Shown here: one piece after another, positions 25,967 through 34,773 of the stretch | Numbering within the stretch: position 1 is the stretch's first letter | Layout: the number at the start of each line of letters is the position of its first letter | Origin: Palsa-506 sp963836355 | GTDB taxonomy: Bacteria; Actinomycetota; Actinomycetes; Streptosporangiales; Streptosporangiaceae | Assembly: GCA_963836355.1 (NCBI GenBank) | Contig: CAWIJO010000020.1 | Coordinates: 236,563 to 300,562 of the forward strand | DNA: 64,000 bases | Direction of reading: 5' to 3' | Made by a program: the position numbers and the translations under genes | The notes under the pieces: generated by a model | Told to the model about the DNA's origin: nothing | The model's database searches: none | The model's input: only the letters and a program-made list of their open reading frames with translations

Positions 25967-26590
25967 GGACGGTGATGGCACTCCTGGCCTGGCGGGCGTG
26001 GTAGATCTCGGTGACCTGGCAGGCATCCTGAACGCGGCCCGGGCCGCTGATGAGGCGGCCGGTGACCCGCTGGGCGAAGACCTGGCCACGGCCATGGACG
26101 CGGACGCGGATGCGGATGCGGTGGGCGGCGCTGGCGAGCGCTGGCCGGCGGCGGAGGTAGCCGCTGCGGCGGCCGAGGGCATGGCACCGGGCGCGGGCCC
26201 AGCGTACTGGGCGATGCGGTTCGAGCCTGGGCAGCTGAGCGATTACGCACTGCCCGGCGCGGTGGCGGCATGCCGGCGGCTAGCGTCCTGGGCGCAGGCC
26301 GCCGAGCTTGCGTTAGTTGCCGAGGTCGCCGCGCGGGCTGCCGTCCGCGACTCCAGCGTTCCGGTCGGCCCGGGCGGGCTGCCCGCTGGGGTGCCCGAGG
26401 AAGCCGCCGCCGAGATCGCGCTCGCGCTTCGGCTGTCGCAGCACGGCGCGTCGGCCTGGACGGACCTGGCGATCACGCTGGCCGGGCGGCTGGCTGGGAC
26501 TAGCGCAGCACTGGCCGCCGGGGCGATTGACCTGACTAAGTGGCTGGCCCCGGAAGTAACTGGGGGGTTGACGGCTGCGAGGTCGGTGGT

Positions 26591-26917
26591 CTAGCTGTCG
26601 TGGTCGGCGAGGTGTACTACGCAGGCGGTGTCGAGGGCTTCTTCCGGGGTTCCGACGGGTGATCCGGTGATTAGGACGGCGTCGTCGTAGCGGCCGGCCG
26701 CGGCCGAGTAGATCGCGAAGCCGAAGGAATGCGCGGAGCCGCCGTAGCGCAGTCGGCAGAGCGGGAGCTCGGTGCTGTCGGGGAGCACGCCGGTGACGTA
26801 GGCGAATGGGCCGCGGAATTGCGTGGTGACGCGGGCCAGCGCGGGCCAGCGGTCACGGCCGTGGTGCAGCAGCCGCAGGGTGATGGAGTTCTGGGTGGAC
26901 TGCGGGATGGCGGGCAT
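26591..26917 (-). CDS. passenger gene of the IS630-type element, unknown function
   Basis: A 108-residue protein (QNSITLRLLHHGRDRWPAL, FRGPFAYVTGVLPDSTELPL, CRLRYGGSAHSFGFAIY), ending in PVGTPEEALDTACVV. It shows an alpha/beta pattern without membrane segments. ATG 26917 has a GAGGGA site; ATG 26926 is the alternative. It lies inside the element's inverted repeats, divergent from the transposase. I have the impression that similar proteins accompany IS630-type transposases in other actinomycetes, which would make it an element-borne accessory gene. No function is known to me. The same frame extends far upstream across the transposase antisense; that extension is a shadow. Confidence 0.7.
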   Translation of the reverse strand: MPAIPQSTQNSITLRLLHHGRDRWPALARVTTQFRGPFAYVTGVLPDSTELPLCRLRYGGSAHSFGFAIYSAAAGRYDDAVLITGSPVGTPEEALDTACVVHLADHDS

Positions 26918-27007
26918 GTCCCTCATTGTGCTGGCGGGGCCGGCCGGGCCCGCTATGATCATCGCCGTCCAGGGGGGATTACCTGAGCGTAATTTACCCC
27001 GGGAGCC

Positions 27008-28180
27008 GTGATGCCGCGGATGCGTGCTGTGCCGGTCGTGCTGACCGCCAGCGGGCGGAAGACGCTGAAGAAACGCGTGTATGGCCGCACGACGCCGTTT
27101 CGGGACCGGTTCCGCGCGAGGATTGTGCTGCTGGCGTCGCGGGGCTGGCCGAATGCCAGGATCGCCCGGGAGCTGGGTACCACCGAGGATATGGCGCGGC
27201 TGTGGCGGCGCCGGTTTGCTGAGGATGGGCTGCCGGGGCTTTCGGACCGGCCGCGCAGCGGCCGGCCGCGTCAGATTACCGCGCTGGAGCGGGCGCAGAT
27301 TTGCGCGCTGGCGTGTCAGCTGCCGGCCCAGACGGGGGTGCCGCTGGCCCGCTGGACCGGCCCTGAGCTGCGTACGGAGTTGCTGGAGCGGGGCCTGGTG
27401 CACGCAGTGTCGGTGTCGTCGGTGCTGCGGATTCTGGCGGAGAATCCGGTAAAGCCGTGGCAGCACCAGTCGTGGATCTTTATGCGGGATCCTGATTTCG
27501 CCGCGAAGGCCCGGGTCGTTCTCGATTTGTACGAGGGCTGGTATCAGGGGGAGCCGCTGGGCCCCGATGATCGCGTCGTGTCGGTCGATGCGAAACCGTC
27601 GATCCAGGCGCGGGCCCGCTGCCACCCCAGTACGCCAGCGCGGCCGGGTAAGCCGGCGAAGGTCGAGCATGAATACCAGCGGGCAGGCGCGCTGGCGCTT
27701 CTGGCCGGCAAGGACATCCACTCCGGCGAGGTCACCGCGACGTGCCCGCCCACGACCGGGATCGCGCCGTTCATGGCGCTGATGGACATCTACATGGCAC
27801 AGGATCGCTACCAGAAGGCCCGGCGGGTGTTCGTAATCGTCGATAACGGCTCCGACCACCGCGGGAAGAAAGCGATCAAGCGGCTGAACGACAAGTACGC
27901 CAACTGCATCATGATCCACACGCCGCTGCACGCGTCCTGGCTGAACCAGATCGAGATTTTCTTCTCGATCATCCAGAAGAAGGTCATATCGCCTAACAAC
28001 TTCGCGAACCTGGCCGAGCTGGCGTCCACGCTGCTGGCCTTCGTCAAGCGGTACAACAAGACCGCCAAGCCGTTCAACTGGAAATTCACCAGCACCGACC
28101 TCACCCGGATGCTGAGGCGGATCGAGACCGAGACGCCCGCCCCGGCAGCCGAGCCGGCTACCACGCTACTGGCGGCCTGA
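27008..28180 (+). CDS. IS630-family DDE transposase
   Basis: A 390-residue transposase. An N-terminal HTH (ARELGTTEDMARLWRRRF) and a Pro/Arg GRPRQ hinge precede the RNase-H-like catalytic core. The DDE triad is Asp in VVSVDAKPSIQ, Asp in VFVIVDNGSDH, and Glu in SWLNQIEIFFSI, the hallmark order of IS630/mariner-type enzymes. GTG 27008 and ATG 27011 are adjacent, either being usable. The frame is intact, so the enzyme may be active. Confidence 0.95.
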   Translation: MMPRMRAVPVVLTASGRKTLKKRVYGRTTPFRDRFRARIVLLASRGWPNARIARELGTTEDMARLWRRRFAEDGLPGLSDRPRSGRPRQITALERAQICALACQLPAQTGVPLARWTGPELRTELLERGLVHAVSVSSVLRILAENPVKPWQHQSWIFMRDPDFAAKARVVLDLYEGWYQGEPLGPDDRVVSVDAKPSIQARARCHPSTPARPGKPAKVEHEYQRAGALALLAGKDIHSGEVTATCPPTTGIAPFMALMDIYMAQDRYQKARRVFVIVDNGSDHRGKKAIKRLNDKYANCIMIHTPLHASWLNQIEIFFSIIQKKVISPNNFANLAELASTLLAFVKRYNKTAKPFNWKFTSTDLTRMLRRIETETPAPAAEPATTLLAA

Positions 28181-28214
28181 CAACCCCCCAGTTACTTACG
28201 GGGCCAGCCACTAA

Positions 28215-29824
28215 GCTTGGCGTTTAACCTCCCGGGCTCGGCGTGGTTTTTTGCGTCGTCTTCTTGATGGCGGCCTTGCCCACGTCGTGACGGGTGGCCG
28301 GGTGCCGGTTCTTCGAGCCGGGTGGTCTGCCGGGGCCGGGTTTGCCGGGTTTCGGTGCGGCTGTGAGAACGGGCAGTGTGCCGTGGATGGCCCGGAATCC
28401 CCGCCGGACCCGCGCGGGGGTCAGGCGGCCGGGCAGGGCCGGGCGCTGCCAGGGCAGGCGCAGGTCTGCAGCCAGGCCGCGGGCGAGCCAGAGCTGGGCA
28501 TAGCAGGCGAGGATCAGCCAGGTCCACCGGTCGGCGGCGGCGGGGTCGCGCAGTTTCGGCTTGGTCCAGCCGAGGACCTGCTTCAGGAACCGGAACGTAT
28601 GTTCGATATCAAACCGGCGCAGGAACGCCTGCCAGCAGCGGTTCACCTCATCGGGATCCGCGTCCGGGCAGGAGGTCCACAGCCAGACCGGCTTGGGGGC
28701 GCGGTCGTGCGGCAGGTGCTCGACGGTGAGCTTGACCAGGGTGCCCTCGATGACCGGCAGTTCCCCCTGGTGGCCTGCCCATGCACCGCGGGCCTTCAGC
28801 TTGGGGTGCATGCGGTGCCAGGCGCGGGCGTCTGCGGCCCCGTACCGGGAGGTCTGCGTCGTGGTGTGCACGTCCGGCCCGGGGCAGGCGGCGTCATCTG
28901 AGAGCTTGAGCTCGCGGCCGTGCCGCACAGGCGGGCCCATCTGGCCGGGCCGGCGGGGCGGCGGCGCCTGCCGCAGCACCCGGTTGGTGCCCAGCCGCCC
29001 CAGCACCTGCACGGGCAGGTCCGCCAGCAGCCAGGCCAGCCGGGCCGGCTCGTAGCCGGCGTCGAAGATCACCATGATGTCCGGGTCGCCGTCGTGCCAG
29101 TGCCCGGCGGCGATGATCCGCTCGATGACCCCGCGGACCTGGGCGGCGGTCACCGCGGCCAGGTCGTCATCAGGACCCAGCCGGACCGCGTCCAGCAGCC
29201 GGGTCCACGACGTCCGGCCCGGTTCCAGCGCGGCTACCAGCGAGTACGGCCAGCCCGGGATCATCTGCGCGCTGTTGTTCCCCCGCCCGTAGCAGTGGCA
29301 GAACGACCGGCCCGGGCTGGTCGCCGCGTCCGGCCGCAGCCAGTTGCTCACATCGACCGCCAGCCGGATCCGGCCATCATCCCAGGCCGGCAGCGGCACC
29401 CCGGCCAGTGCCCAGCGCAGCCGCGAGACCTGCACCTTCCCGCAGTTCAGCGCGTCGTACAAGGCGCCATGGCCGCGCCGGTGCCCTGGCTCCAGCGACA
29501 ATTCCGCCAGCATATGCACCCGGTCCTGCTTGCACAGCGCCGCGTCGCACAGCTCAGACAGCGCGTCCGCCCGGGCGGTGAAGCACCGGTGCAGCTCACG
29601 GCGGAACCCTGCCAGCCGTTCCCATGCCTGATCTGTCTCGTCCCTGGCGCCCGCCCGGGCCTCCGCCCAGGCCATACTGAAAGCCACGGTCGCCGCCCTG
29701 CGTCTTCAAGTTCTGTGGTGAGAACCCGAAGATGATGACGCGGTGGCCGTCTGCTATCACAGCGACACACCGGACAGTACGGGCAAAGAGCTGCCAGGCA
29801 GACAGCAGAGGTTAAACGCCAAGC
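28215..29824. mobile_element. IS4/IS701-like insertion sequence, 1,610 bp
   Basis: Perfect 17-bp inverted repeats: GCTTGGCGTTTAACCTC at 28215-28231 and its complement at 29808-29824. TAA stands at both flanks (28212-28214 and 29825-29827). The left TAA is shared with the right end of the IS630 element, so the two elements abut with only three bases between them. It carries one minus-strand transposase whose TAA stop lies inside the left repeat. Confidence 0.88.
28224..29687 (-). CDS. DDE transposase of the IS4/IS701-like element
   Basis: A 487-residue transposase of the DDE-superfamily-endonuclease type. Acidic catalytic candidates are LAVDVSNWLRPD (first Asp), IMVIFDAGYEPARLAWLL (second Asp) and FDIEHTFRFLKQVLGWTKP (Glu), with the Y-like spacing of IS4/IS701 enzymes. 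The C-terminal tail is basic (GKAAIKKTTQKTTPSPGG). The frame is intact. Exact IS family assignment between IS4 and IS701 is uncertain without a database comparison. Confidence 0.88.
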   Translation of the reverse strand: MAFSMAWAEARAGARDETDQAWERLAGFRRELHRCFTARADALSELCDAALCKQDRVHMLAELSLEPGHRRGHGALYDALNCGKVQVSRLRWALAGVPLPAWDDGRIRLAVDVSNWLRPDAATSPGRSFCHCYGRGNNSAQMIPGWPYSLVAALEPGRTSWTRLLDAVRLGPDDDLAAVTAAQVRGVIERIIAAGHWHDGDPDIMVIFDAGYEPARLAWLLADLPVQVLGRLGTNRVLRQAPPPRRPGQMGPPVRHGRELKLSDDAACPGPDVHTTTQTSRYGAADARAWHRMHPKLKARGAWAGHQGELPVIEGTLVKLTVEHLPHDRAPKPVWLWTSCPDADPDEVNRCWQAFLRRFDIEHTFRFLKQVLGWTKPKLRDPAAADRWTWLILACYAQLWLARGLAADLRLPWQRPALPGRLTPARVRRGFRAIHGTLPVLTAAPKPGKPGPGRPPGSKNRHPATRHDVGKAAIKKTTQKTTPSPGG

Positions 29825-30844
29825 TAAGGCACGCCTGATCGCCGAGGCGACCGGCGTACTGGATGACCGCTGCGCGAAGCTGGCCCAGGACAAGGTCCTG
29901 CCCGCGGCCGGAGCCAAGACCCCCGCGCAACTCCGCGCCGCACTGCGCCGTGCCGTCATCAGCGTGGACCCTGACGCGGCGGAACGGCGCCGCCATCACG
30001 CCGAGCGCCGCGCGAAAGTCGGCCTGTACGGCGACGAGGATGGCACCGCGACGCTGTCCGGGCAGAACCTGCCCGGCGTGCACGCCGCGGCCGCGATGGC
30101 CAGGGTCACCGCACTGGCCCGGGCGATGAAATCGGCGGGCGCGGTGATGAAGCCGCTGGCCCGCGCGATTCGGATGGGCCGAGCGACGCAGACGCACCCA
30201 GTGAACCCAGCGGCCCTAGCGGCCCTAGCGAAGCGCGCGGCCAGGATGACCCGCGCGATCCCGGCGGCCGCGGTGATGCTGGTGATCCTGGCCTGGCCGA
30301 TCCTGATGATCCTGTTCTGGCCGATCTTGACGATCGGGGCCCGGCTGATCTTGGTGATCGCGCCGGGTCAGACAGCGAGGGCTGTCCCGGCGCCGACCGG
30401 CAATGCCGGGCGCGCGATCCGGCATGGCCTGAACTGCCCGTACCCGGCCAAGTCCCGGCCCGGCTTGGCCCATCAGGCACCGGAGCGCTCGCCGGGCTAC
30501 CCCGCGGCCCTGCCAGCACCGGGCTGCGCCTCATCGTCCCCTGGCGGACCCTGGCCGGCCTCCTCGCCGTGGCAGGCCAGCTCAGCCGCCTTGGCCCCAT
30601 TACCCCGCAAGCAGCACGCCACCTCGCCGCGGTCGCGGCTGCCGACCGCCGCACCGAATGGAAGATCATCATCACCGACGGCGCTGGGCAGGCCATCGCC
30701 ATCACCCGGCTTCGCCGCGCTCGCGCCAGGGCACCCGGCATCAGCAATCAGCCATCTGGCCTGATCAGCCAAGTCGCTCTTGTCGTGCCCGCCAGCCTGG
30801 TGCGGGAGGCCGGCTGCCAGGCACCCGGCCAGCCTGCCGGGCCC

Positions 30845-31030
30845 GCGCCCAGCCACGCCCAGTCCAGTCAACCCCAGCTCGGTGATGGGCAACACGGTCA
30901 AGCCATGCCCGGTCAACCCCAGCCCAGTCAAGCCAGCCCGGTCATGGGCACACGGTCAAGCCCAGCCCGGTCATGGGCAACACGGTCAAGCCCATCCCGG
31001 TCAAGCCCAGCCCGGTCATGGCGAACCCGG
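30845..31030. repeat. degenerate tandem repeats in the DUF222-HNH linker
   Basis: Short units built around GGTCATGGGCAACACGGTCA and CCCAGCCCGGTCAAGCC repeat several times and encode a Gly/His/Gln/Pro linker. Two units each lack one base relative to their neighbours (GTCAAGCCAGC near 30931, GGGCACACGG near 30951), which shifts the reading frame twice and accounts for the mismatch between the linker frame and the HNH frame. Confidence 0.75.
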
Positions 31031-31519
31031 CGGGCCTAACCCCGGCGGGCTCAGCGACATCCTCGCCGCCGCGCTGCAAGAAGCACTGCTGGCCACTGCT
31101 CAAGCAGATGCCGACGCCCGAGCCGCCGGAATGCCCGCGGGCAGACCCGGCCGGTGCGCGCACCGGCAAGCCAGTCCCAGTTACCGGCCGCCGCCTCGGC
31201 TCCGCGAATACGTTTCCGCCCGCGATCAGACATGCCGCTCCCCGATATGCCGCCAGCCCGCCCACCGCGCGGACCTGGACCATACGATTCCCCACGATCA
31301 GGGCGGACGGACCTGCTCCTGCAACCTCGGAGGCACCTGCCGTACCCACCACCGGCTCAAACAGCGGCCCGGATGGCACCTAGCTCAGCCAGAACCCGGC
31401 ACCTTCATCTGGGCTACCGCAGCCGGCCGCACCTACATCCAGACTCCTGACACCTACCCGGCCTGATCCGGGGTGCCGGCCTGGGTTGGTGCAACCGGCA
31501 GGCCCAGCAGGACAGGAAG

Positions 31520-32015
31520 TCAGCCCACTACATGCGGGGCCAGGGCCGGCAGGTAGTTGCTGAGCTCGCGGATCAGCGCAGACTTCGGTCGCGCTCCAAC
31601 GATCTGCGTGACAAGCTGGCCGGCCACGTACAGCTGCAGCGTGGGCATGGCCAGCACCGACCGCTGGATCGTGGTGACCGGATTCTCGTCCGCGTTCAGC
31701 GAGACCACCCGCAGCTGGCCGGCGTGCTCCTCGGCAATCTTCTTCAGGACGGGAGCCATCATCAGGCACGGCCCGCACCACTGCGCCCAGAAGTCGACCA
31801 GCACCGGAATGGCACTCCACGAACGGCCGTGTCTCCTCCAGCGTGAACCCGAGGCCGGCCAGCGAGCGGATCTCCGCCACCGCCCGCAGTTCGGCACCGG
31901 CGTAGTCCCGGTAGCCATTCGAGGTCCGCCGGGGCAGCACCAGCCCCAGCTCCTCGTAGTGGCGCAGCGTCCGCGTGCTCACGCCCGCCTGCCGCGCCAG
32001 CTCGCCGATCCGCAT
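31520..32015 (-). pseudogene. MerR regulator-thioredoxin fusion with internal deletion
   Basis: The 5' part is a MerR DNA-binding domain (MRIGELARQAGVSTRTLRHY, then LEETRPFVECHSG). In a different frame the 3' part is a thioredoxin domain with an intact WCGPC active site (PVLVDFWAQWCGPC) through to a C-terminal VVG and TAG. The two join at about 31805 within ECHS/PVLVDFW, and the MerR dimerisation helix is missing. Actinomycete MerR-thioredoxin fusions exist as one continuous protein, so an out-of-frame internal deletion is the simplest explanation. The ATG has a GAGGGAG site. Confidence 0.75.
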
Positions 32016-32028
32016 CGATCACTCCCTC

Positions 32029-32045
32029 GGTCTGGACGCTAGACC
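32029..32045. promoter_or_regulatory. candidate MerR-type operator
   Basis: GGTCTGGACGCTAGACC is a dyad (GGTCT-N7-AGACC) centred about 22 bases upstream of the MerR ATG. On the minus strand a TTGACG lies just upstream of it, so the dyad would fall between -35 and -10, as for MerR-controlled promoters. The regulator gene itself is broken. Confidence 0.45.
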
Positions 32046-32121
32046 TTCACGCCGACGTCAACGCAAATAGCGGCAGCACCATGCCGGGATCGGCAGGGAT
32101 CGGGGCGAGCGGACAGCGCCG

Positions 32122-32727
32122 TCAGCGGTCCGCCGTCTCGTCGACCTGCAGTTCCAGCGGCGTGATGCCGCCGGAGCTGATTGGCACCAGGTCCATCGGG
32201 CAGCTGGACAGCACGACAACGCAATCCCGGGCCGCGCGGAAGGCGATGTAGTCGCCCGGCCTGGACGAGGCCGGGCGGGACACTAGCGTGCCGTCAGGCT
32301 CGGCCCGGACGTCCATGAAGACGTTGATGGGCTGCGGGATCGTCGCCGTGTCGAGCCCCTGGCTGCGCAGCGCCTCGCGCAGGTTTCCCGCGCAGGACCG
32401 GTGCGATGCCGCCGCGCCGAGCAGCGCGTAGCGGGCCGGGTCGCAGGCGGCGTAGAGCATGTCATGCCGACCGGGCGAGGTATCTTCCGCCGCGACCAGG
32501 ATCGGGCGGCGCCGGTTCGTGAGCACCGGGTCACCCGGCTGCGGGAACAGCTTCGCGATGGCCAGCCTGGTGTGCTCCGCGCTGGCGAACTCGGCCGGAT
32601 CGGTCGCGGTGAACGCGAACAGGTCGCCTACCTGGCCGCCGGCCACGTCCACGACGCGGAAGGTCTGGCCTGCGCTAACGGCAACTGCCCTGCCTTCGCC
32701 GGCCGGCACCCGGACTGTCTCGGTCAT
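32122..32727 (-). CDS. DUF1989 (urea-carboxylase-associated) family protein
   Basis: A 201-residue DUF1989 protein, in the group often annotated as urea carboxylase-associated and recently linked to guanidine or amidine metabolism in some bacteria. Characteristic segments are VVDVAGGQVGDLFAF, RRRPILVAAEDTSPGRHDML and PQPINVFMDV, with Cys residues (AACDPARY, HRSCAGN) that may bind metal. ATG 32727 follows a GGGAGGC site; the upstream frame is antisense noise. No urea carboxylase or allophanate hydrolase gene is nearby, so its role here is unclear. Confidence 0.88.
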   Translation of the reverse strand: MTETVRVPAGEGRAVAVSAGQTFRVVDVAGGQVGDLFAFTATDPAEFASAEHTRLAIAKLFPQPGDPVLTNRRRPILVAAEDTSPGRHDMLYAACDPARYALLGAAASHRSCAGNLREALRSQGLDTATIPQPINVFMDVRAEPDGTLVSRPASSRPGDYIAFRAARDCVVVLSSCPMDLVPISSGGITPLELQVDETADR

Positions 32728-32830
32728 ATCGCCTCCCGAGCACGGTTTACCGCAGCCGACCGCTTGCCAATCCGGCCGGCTGGCGGTCGCTTCCTGGCCG
32801 CGCAGGTGGTTGCCCATCAGGCGGCCGCCG

Positions 32831-33406
32831 TCAACCCGGCCGGCTGGCGGCCCGCAGGCCGCTGTCCATGAAGCTGACGAGCTTTTCGAAGCTCTCGTCG
32901 ATGTCGCCACCCCACTGAAAGCCGTTGGTTGCCTGCAGCGTGGCGAACCCGTGCAGGGTGCAGCGCACCGCGCGGATGGCGTCGACCATGTCATCGTCGC
33001 TGATCCGGTAGCCGCGAAGCACCGCCGAGATCACCCCGATTACCCGGGTGCTGGCCATCAGCAAGGGGTCACCGGGACCGGTGAACTGAGCGCCGACCGT
33101 GGCCATGTAACGGCCGGGGTGCACCGTCACGTAGCCCCGGGCCGCGTTGGCGAGCGCGCTCAGCGCATCCCGGCCGGCCAGGCCTGCCACGGCATCTCTG
33201 ATCATTTCGCCGAACTCGGCCATGGCCAGCGTCGCGATCCGATGCTGCAGATCGCCAAGCCCGCTGACGTGCTTGTAAAGCGACGGAGCACGGATGCCGA
33301 GCCGTCGCGCGAGAAGGCCGAGGGTCAGCTGGTGATAGCCGAGCTCGTCGGCGATCTCGGCGCCCGCCGGGACTATGTCAGCGGCGGCCAGCCCTGTCCT
33401 AGGCAT
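32831..33406 (-). CDS. TetR/AcrR family regulator
   Basis: A 191-residue TetR-type repressor. The N-terminal HTH is LTLGLLARRLGIRAPSLYKHV (about 28-48), followed by a helical ligand domain of the TetR_C-33/WHG type. ATG 33406 lies inside the last codons of the alpha/beta hydrolase gene (eight-base overlap), so the two are cotranscribed and the hydrolase is the likely target or effector-processing partner. Confidence 0.92.
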   Translation of the reverse strand: MPRTGLAAADIVPAGAEIADELGYHQLTLGLLARRLGIRAPSLYKHVSGLGDLQHRIATLAMAEFGEMIRDAVAGLAGRDALSALANAARGYVTVHPGRYMATVGAQFTGPGDPLLMASTRVIGVISAVLRGYRISDDDMVDAIRAVRCTLHGFATLQATNGFQWGGDIDESFEKLVSFMDSGLRAASRPG

Positions 33407-34130
33407 CAATCTTCTGCTGAAACGCGACGACTGCGTCGGCGATCTCGCGCGGGAATTCCACATGCGGATGGTGACCGGCGCCTTCGAGCACGACGAGCTC
33501 AGCGGAGAGCTGCTCGCAGATCCAACGCGCCTCGGCAACCGGGTCTGGCCAGTCCACGTCGCCGGTACCCATGATGACCAGAACCGGCACACTAACCTTG
33601 CCCAGCCGGGCCGCCGCCTCGGCGTGGGTCTGCTGCAGCAGGTACGCCTGCACCACGCCGCCGCGGCCTGGCTCCTTGAGGTTGGCCGCGAGCTTCGCCT
33701 TGTGCTCGGCAAAGTCAGCCGGCTTCTTCGGCTCCCATTTCGGGAAGTACGAAAGGTAGAGCGGCCGGGCCAGGCCCGGGATCCGCATCAGGCTCATGGT
33801 CAGCCGCTGCGCGAGGTTCTGCTTGCCGTCGCGCACGAACGGGGCGACGAGGACTAGGCCGCGCACCAGCTCGGGTGCCTCCGCGGCGACATATACGCCC
33901 GCGGCGGCACCGTTCGATGTGCCGTAGATGATAGCGGGACCTGCGTCCAGATGGCGGATCAGCGCCATCAGGTCGCGGGCGAGCGGGATGCTGCCGTATT
34001 CCGGCCAGCGCCCGCTGGTCTCGCCCATGCCGCGCTGGTCCAGCGTCACCACCCGGAACCCGGCACGGACCAGCAGCGGTGTGAGGAACCGCAGCTCGGA
34101 GCGCAAATCCAACATCGCGGAAGTGCACAC
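33399..34130 (-). CDS. alpha/beta hydrolase, possibly 5'-truncated
   Basis: A 243-residue frame of the alpha/beta-hydrolase fold. The oxyanion segment CTSAMLDLRSELRFL is followed by LDQRGMGETSG, a nucleophile elbow IYGTSNGAAAG, an acid near GTGDVDWPD and His in GAGHHPHVEF. Similarity continues upstream of the first usable start: the same frame reads FLDLPDGRLGYDDTGGGPL as far as about 34190, but has no ATG, GTG or TTG there. Either a CTG start is used or the original 5' end was lost at the junction with the membrane-protein remnant. It overlaps the TetR gene. Confidence 0.8.
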   Translation of the reverse strand: MCTSAMLDLRSELRFLTPLLVRAGFRVVTLDQRGMGETSGRWPEYGSIPLARDLMALIRHLDAGPAIIYGTSNGAAAGVYVAAEAPELVRGLVLVAPFVRDGKQNLAQRLTMSLMRIPGLARPLYLSYFPKWEPKKPADFAEHKAKLAANLKEPGRGGVVQAYLLQQTHAEAAARLGKVSVPVLVIMGTGDVDWPDPVAEARWICEQLSAELVVLEGAGHHPHVEFPREIADAVVAFQQKIDA

Positions 34131-34214
34131 GATCAGGGGACCACCGCCAGTGTCGTCGTAGCCGAGCCGCCCGTCGGGAAGGTCAAGGAACCTCGCGGTC
34201 CGGCAGCGGGCCAG

Positions 34215-34652
34215 CCCGGCAGCCGGTTGAGACGTACCTGGGCAACTACGCGCCGGGCGGCGGGCATCCGCCGGGCGCCTTGGAGAACCGGGTGCAGGTA
34301 CTCAGCTGGCTCGTCCGGGCCGTCCCGTCGCACCTCGGCCTACTCTGGCTGGCACCACCATGGACTGTGCTGGCCGCGATCGCGGCGCTGCGGCGAGAAT
34401 ACGTCCTGGCATCGGGACGCCGCCATCCTCGTCCTGTGCATGACGGGATGCGCCATCATCGCGTTTATCCCGCCCGCATACTTCGACGGCAGCGCGGCCA
34501 CCAGGCACTTGCTCGGCTCGAACCTGGCCACCGCGCTCGCCTGCCCGCTCGGCGCCGCACTGGCCATCGCCATGCTCCGCCAGGTCACGCCAGGGCTGGG
34601 ACCAGGGGATCCCGGCATAACCCCCGGCCGACTGCAGCCACTTTTCAACTGA
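34215..34652 (+). pseudogene. C-terminal remnant of a multi-pass membrane protein
   Basis: In one frame: VETYLGNYAPGGGHPPGALE and VQVLSWLVRAVPSHLGLLWL; from about 34400 in another frame: DAAILVLCMTGCAIIAFIPP, AYFDGSAATRHLLGSNLATA, ending QPLFN and TGA. The two halves make one protein if a small indel is corrected. Composition fits the last helices of a large polytopic glycosyltransferase-like protein (WsfD-like is possible). The 5' portion is absent and the sequence abuts the truncated end of the alpha/beta hydrolase gene. Confidence 0.55.
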
Positions 34653-34773
34653 ATGATCTCCCCGGCCGGCCAGCGCTGAGCAACGCCGGACGGATTCAGC
34701 AGCCGGTGCGGGTATACCCGCAAGCCTGGTCGGGGGAATGATCTAGCCATGCACTGCCCGGAGGAGCGCCATT

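Larger units (their letters stand above)
26540..28211. mobile_element. IS630-family insertion sequence, 1,672 bp
   Basis: Terminal inverted repeats of 31 bp: left 26540-26570 beginning GTGGCTGGCCCC, right 28181-28211 ending GGGGCCAGCCAC, with one mismatch. TAA flanks both sides (26537-26539 and 28212-28214), consistent with a TA-centred target duplication. The element carries a plus-strand transposase and a divergent small passenger gene. The transposase stop touches the right repeat. It looks complete. Confidence 0.9.
25938..31466 (+). pseudogene. DUF222-HNH endonuclease gene split by two insertion sequences
   Basis: The 5' part (25938-26539) is a DUF222 domain ending GAIDLTK; the 3' part resumes at 29825 as ARLIAEATGVLDD and ends in an HNH nuclease domain (DLDHTIPHDQGGRTC, THHRLKQRPGW). 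Removing 26540-29827 restores IDLTKARLIAEAT in frame. Three further lesions follow: a frameshift with loss of a short segment near 30125, and two single-base deletions in the linker repeat near 30931 and 30951. Intact members are multi-copy actinomycete proteins (13E12-repeat type) of uncertain role. The gene is head to head with the winged-helix remnant. Confidence 0.85.

Noticed and set aside
26591..27931. 446-codon minus-strand frame spanning most of the IS630-type element
   Set aside because: Only the last 108 codons are protein-like; the rest is antisense of the transposase and rich in Arg, His and Pro.
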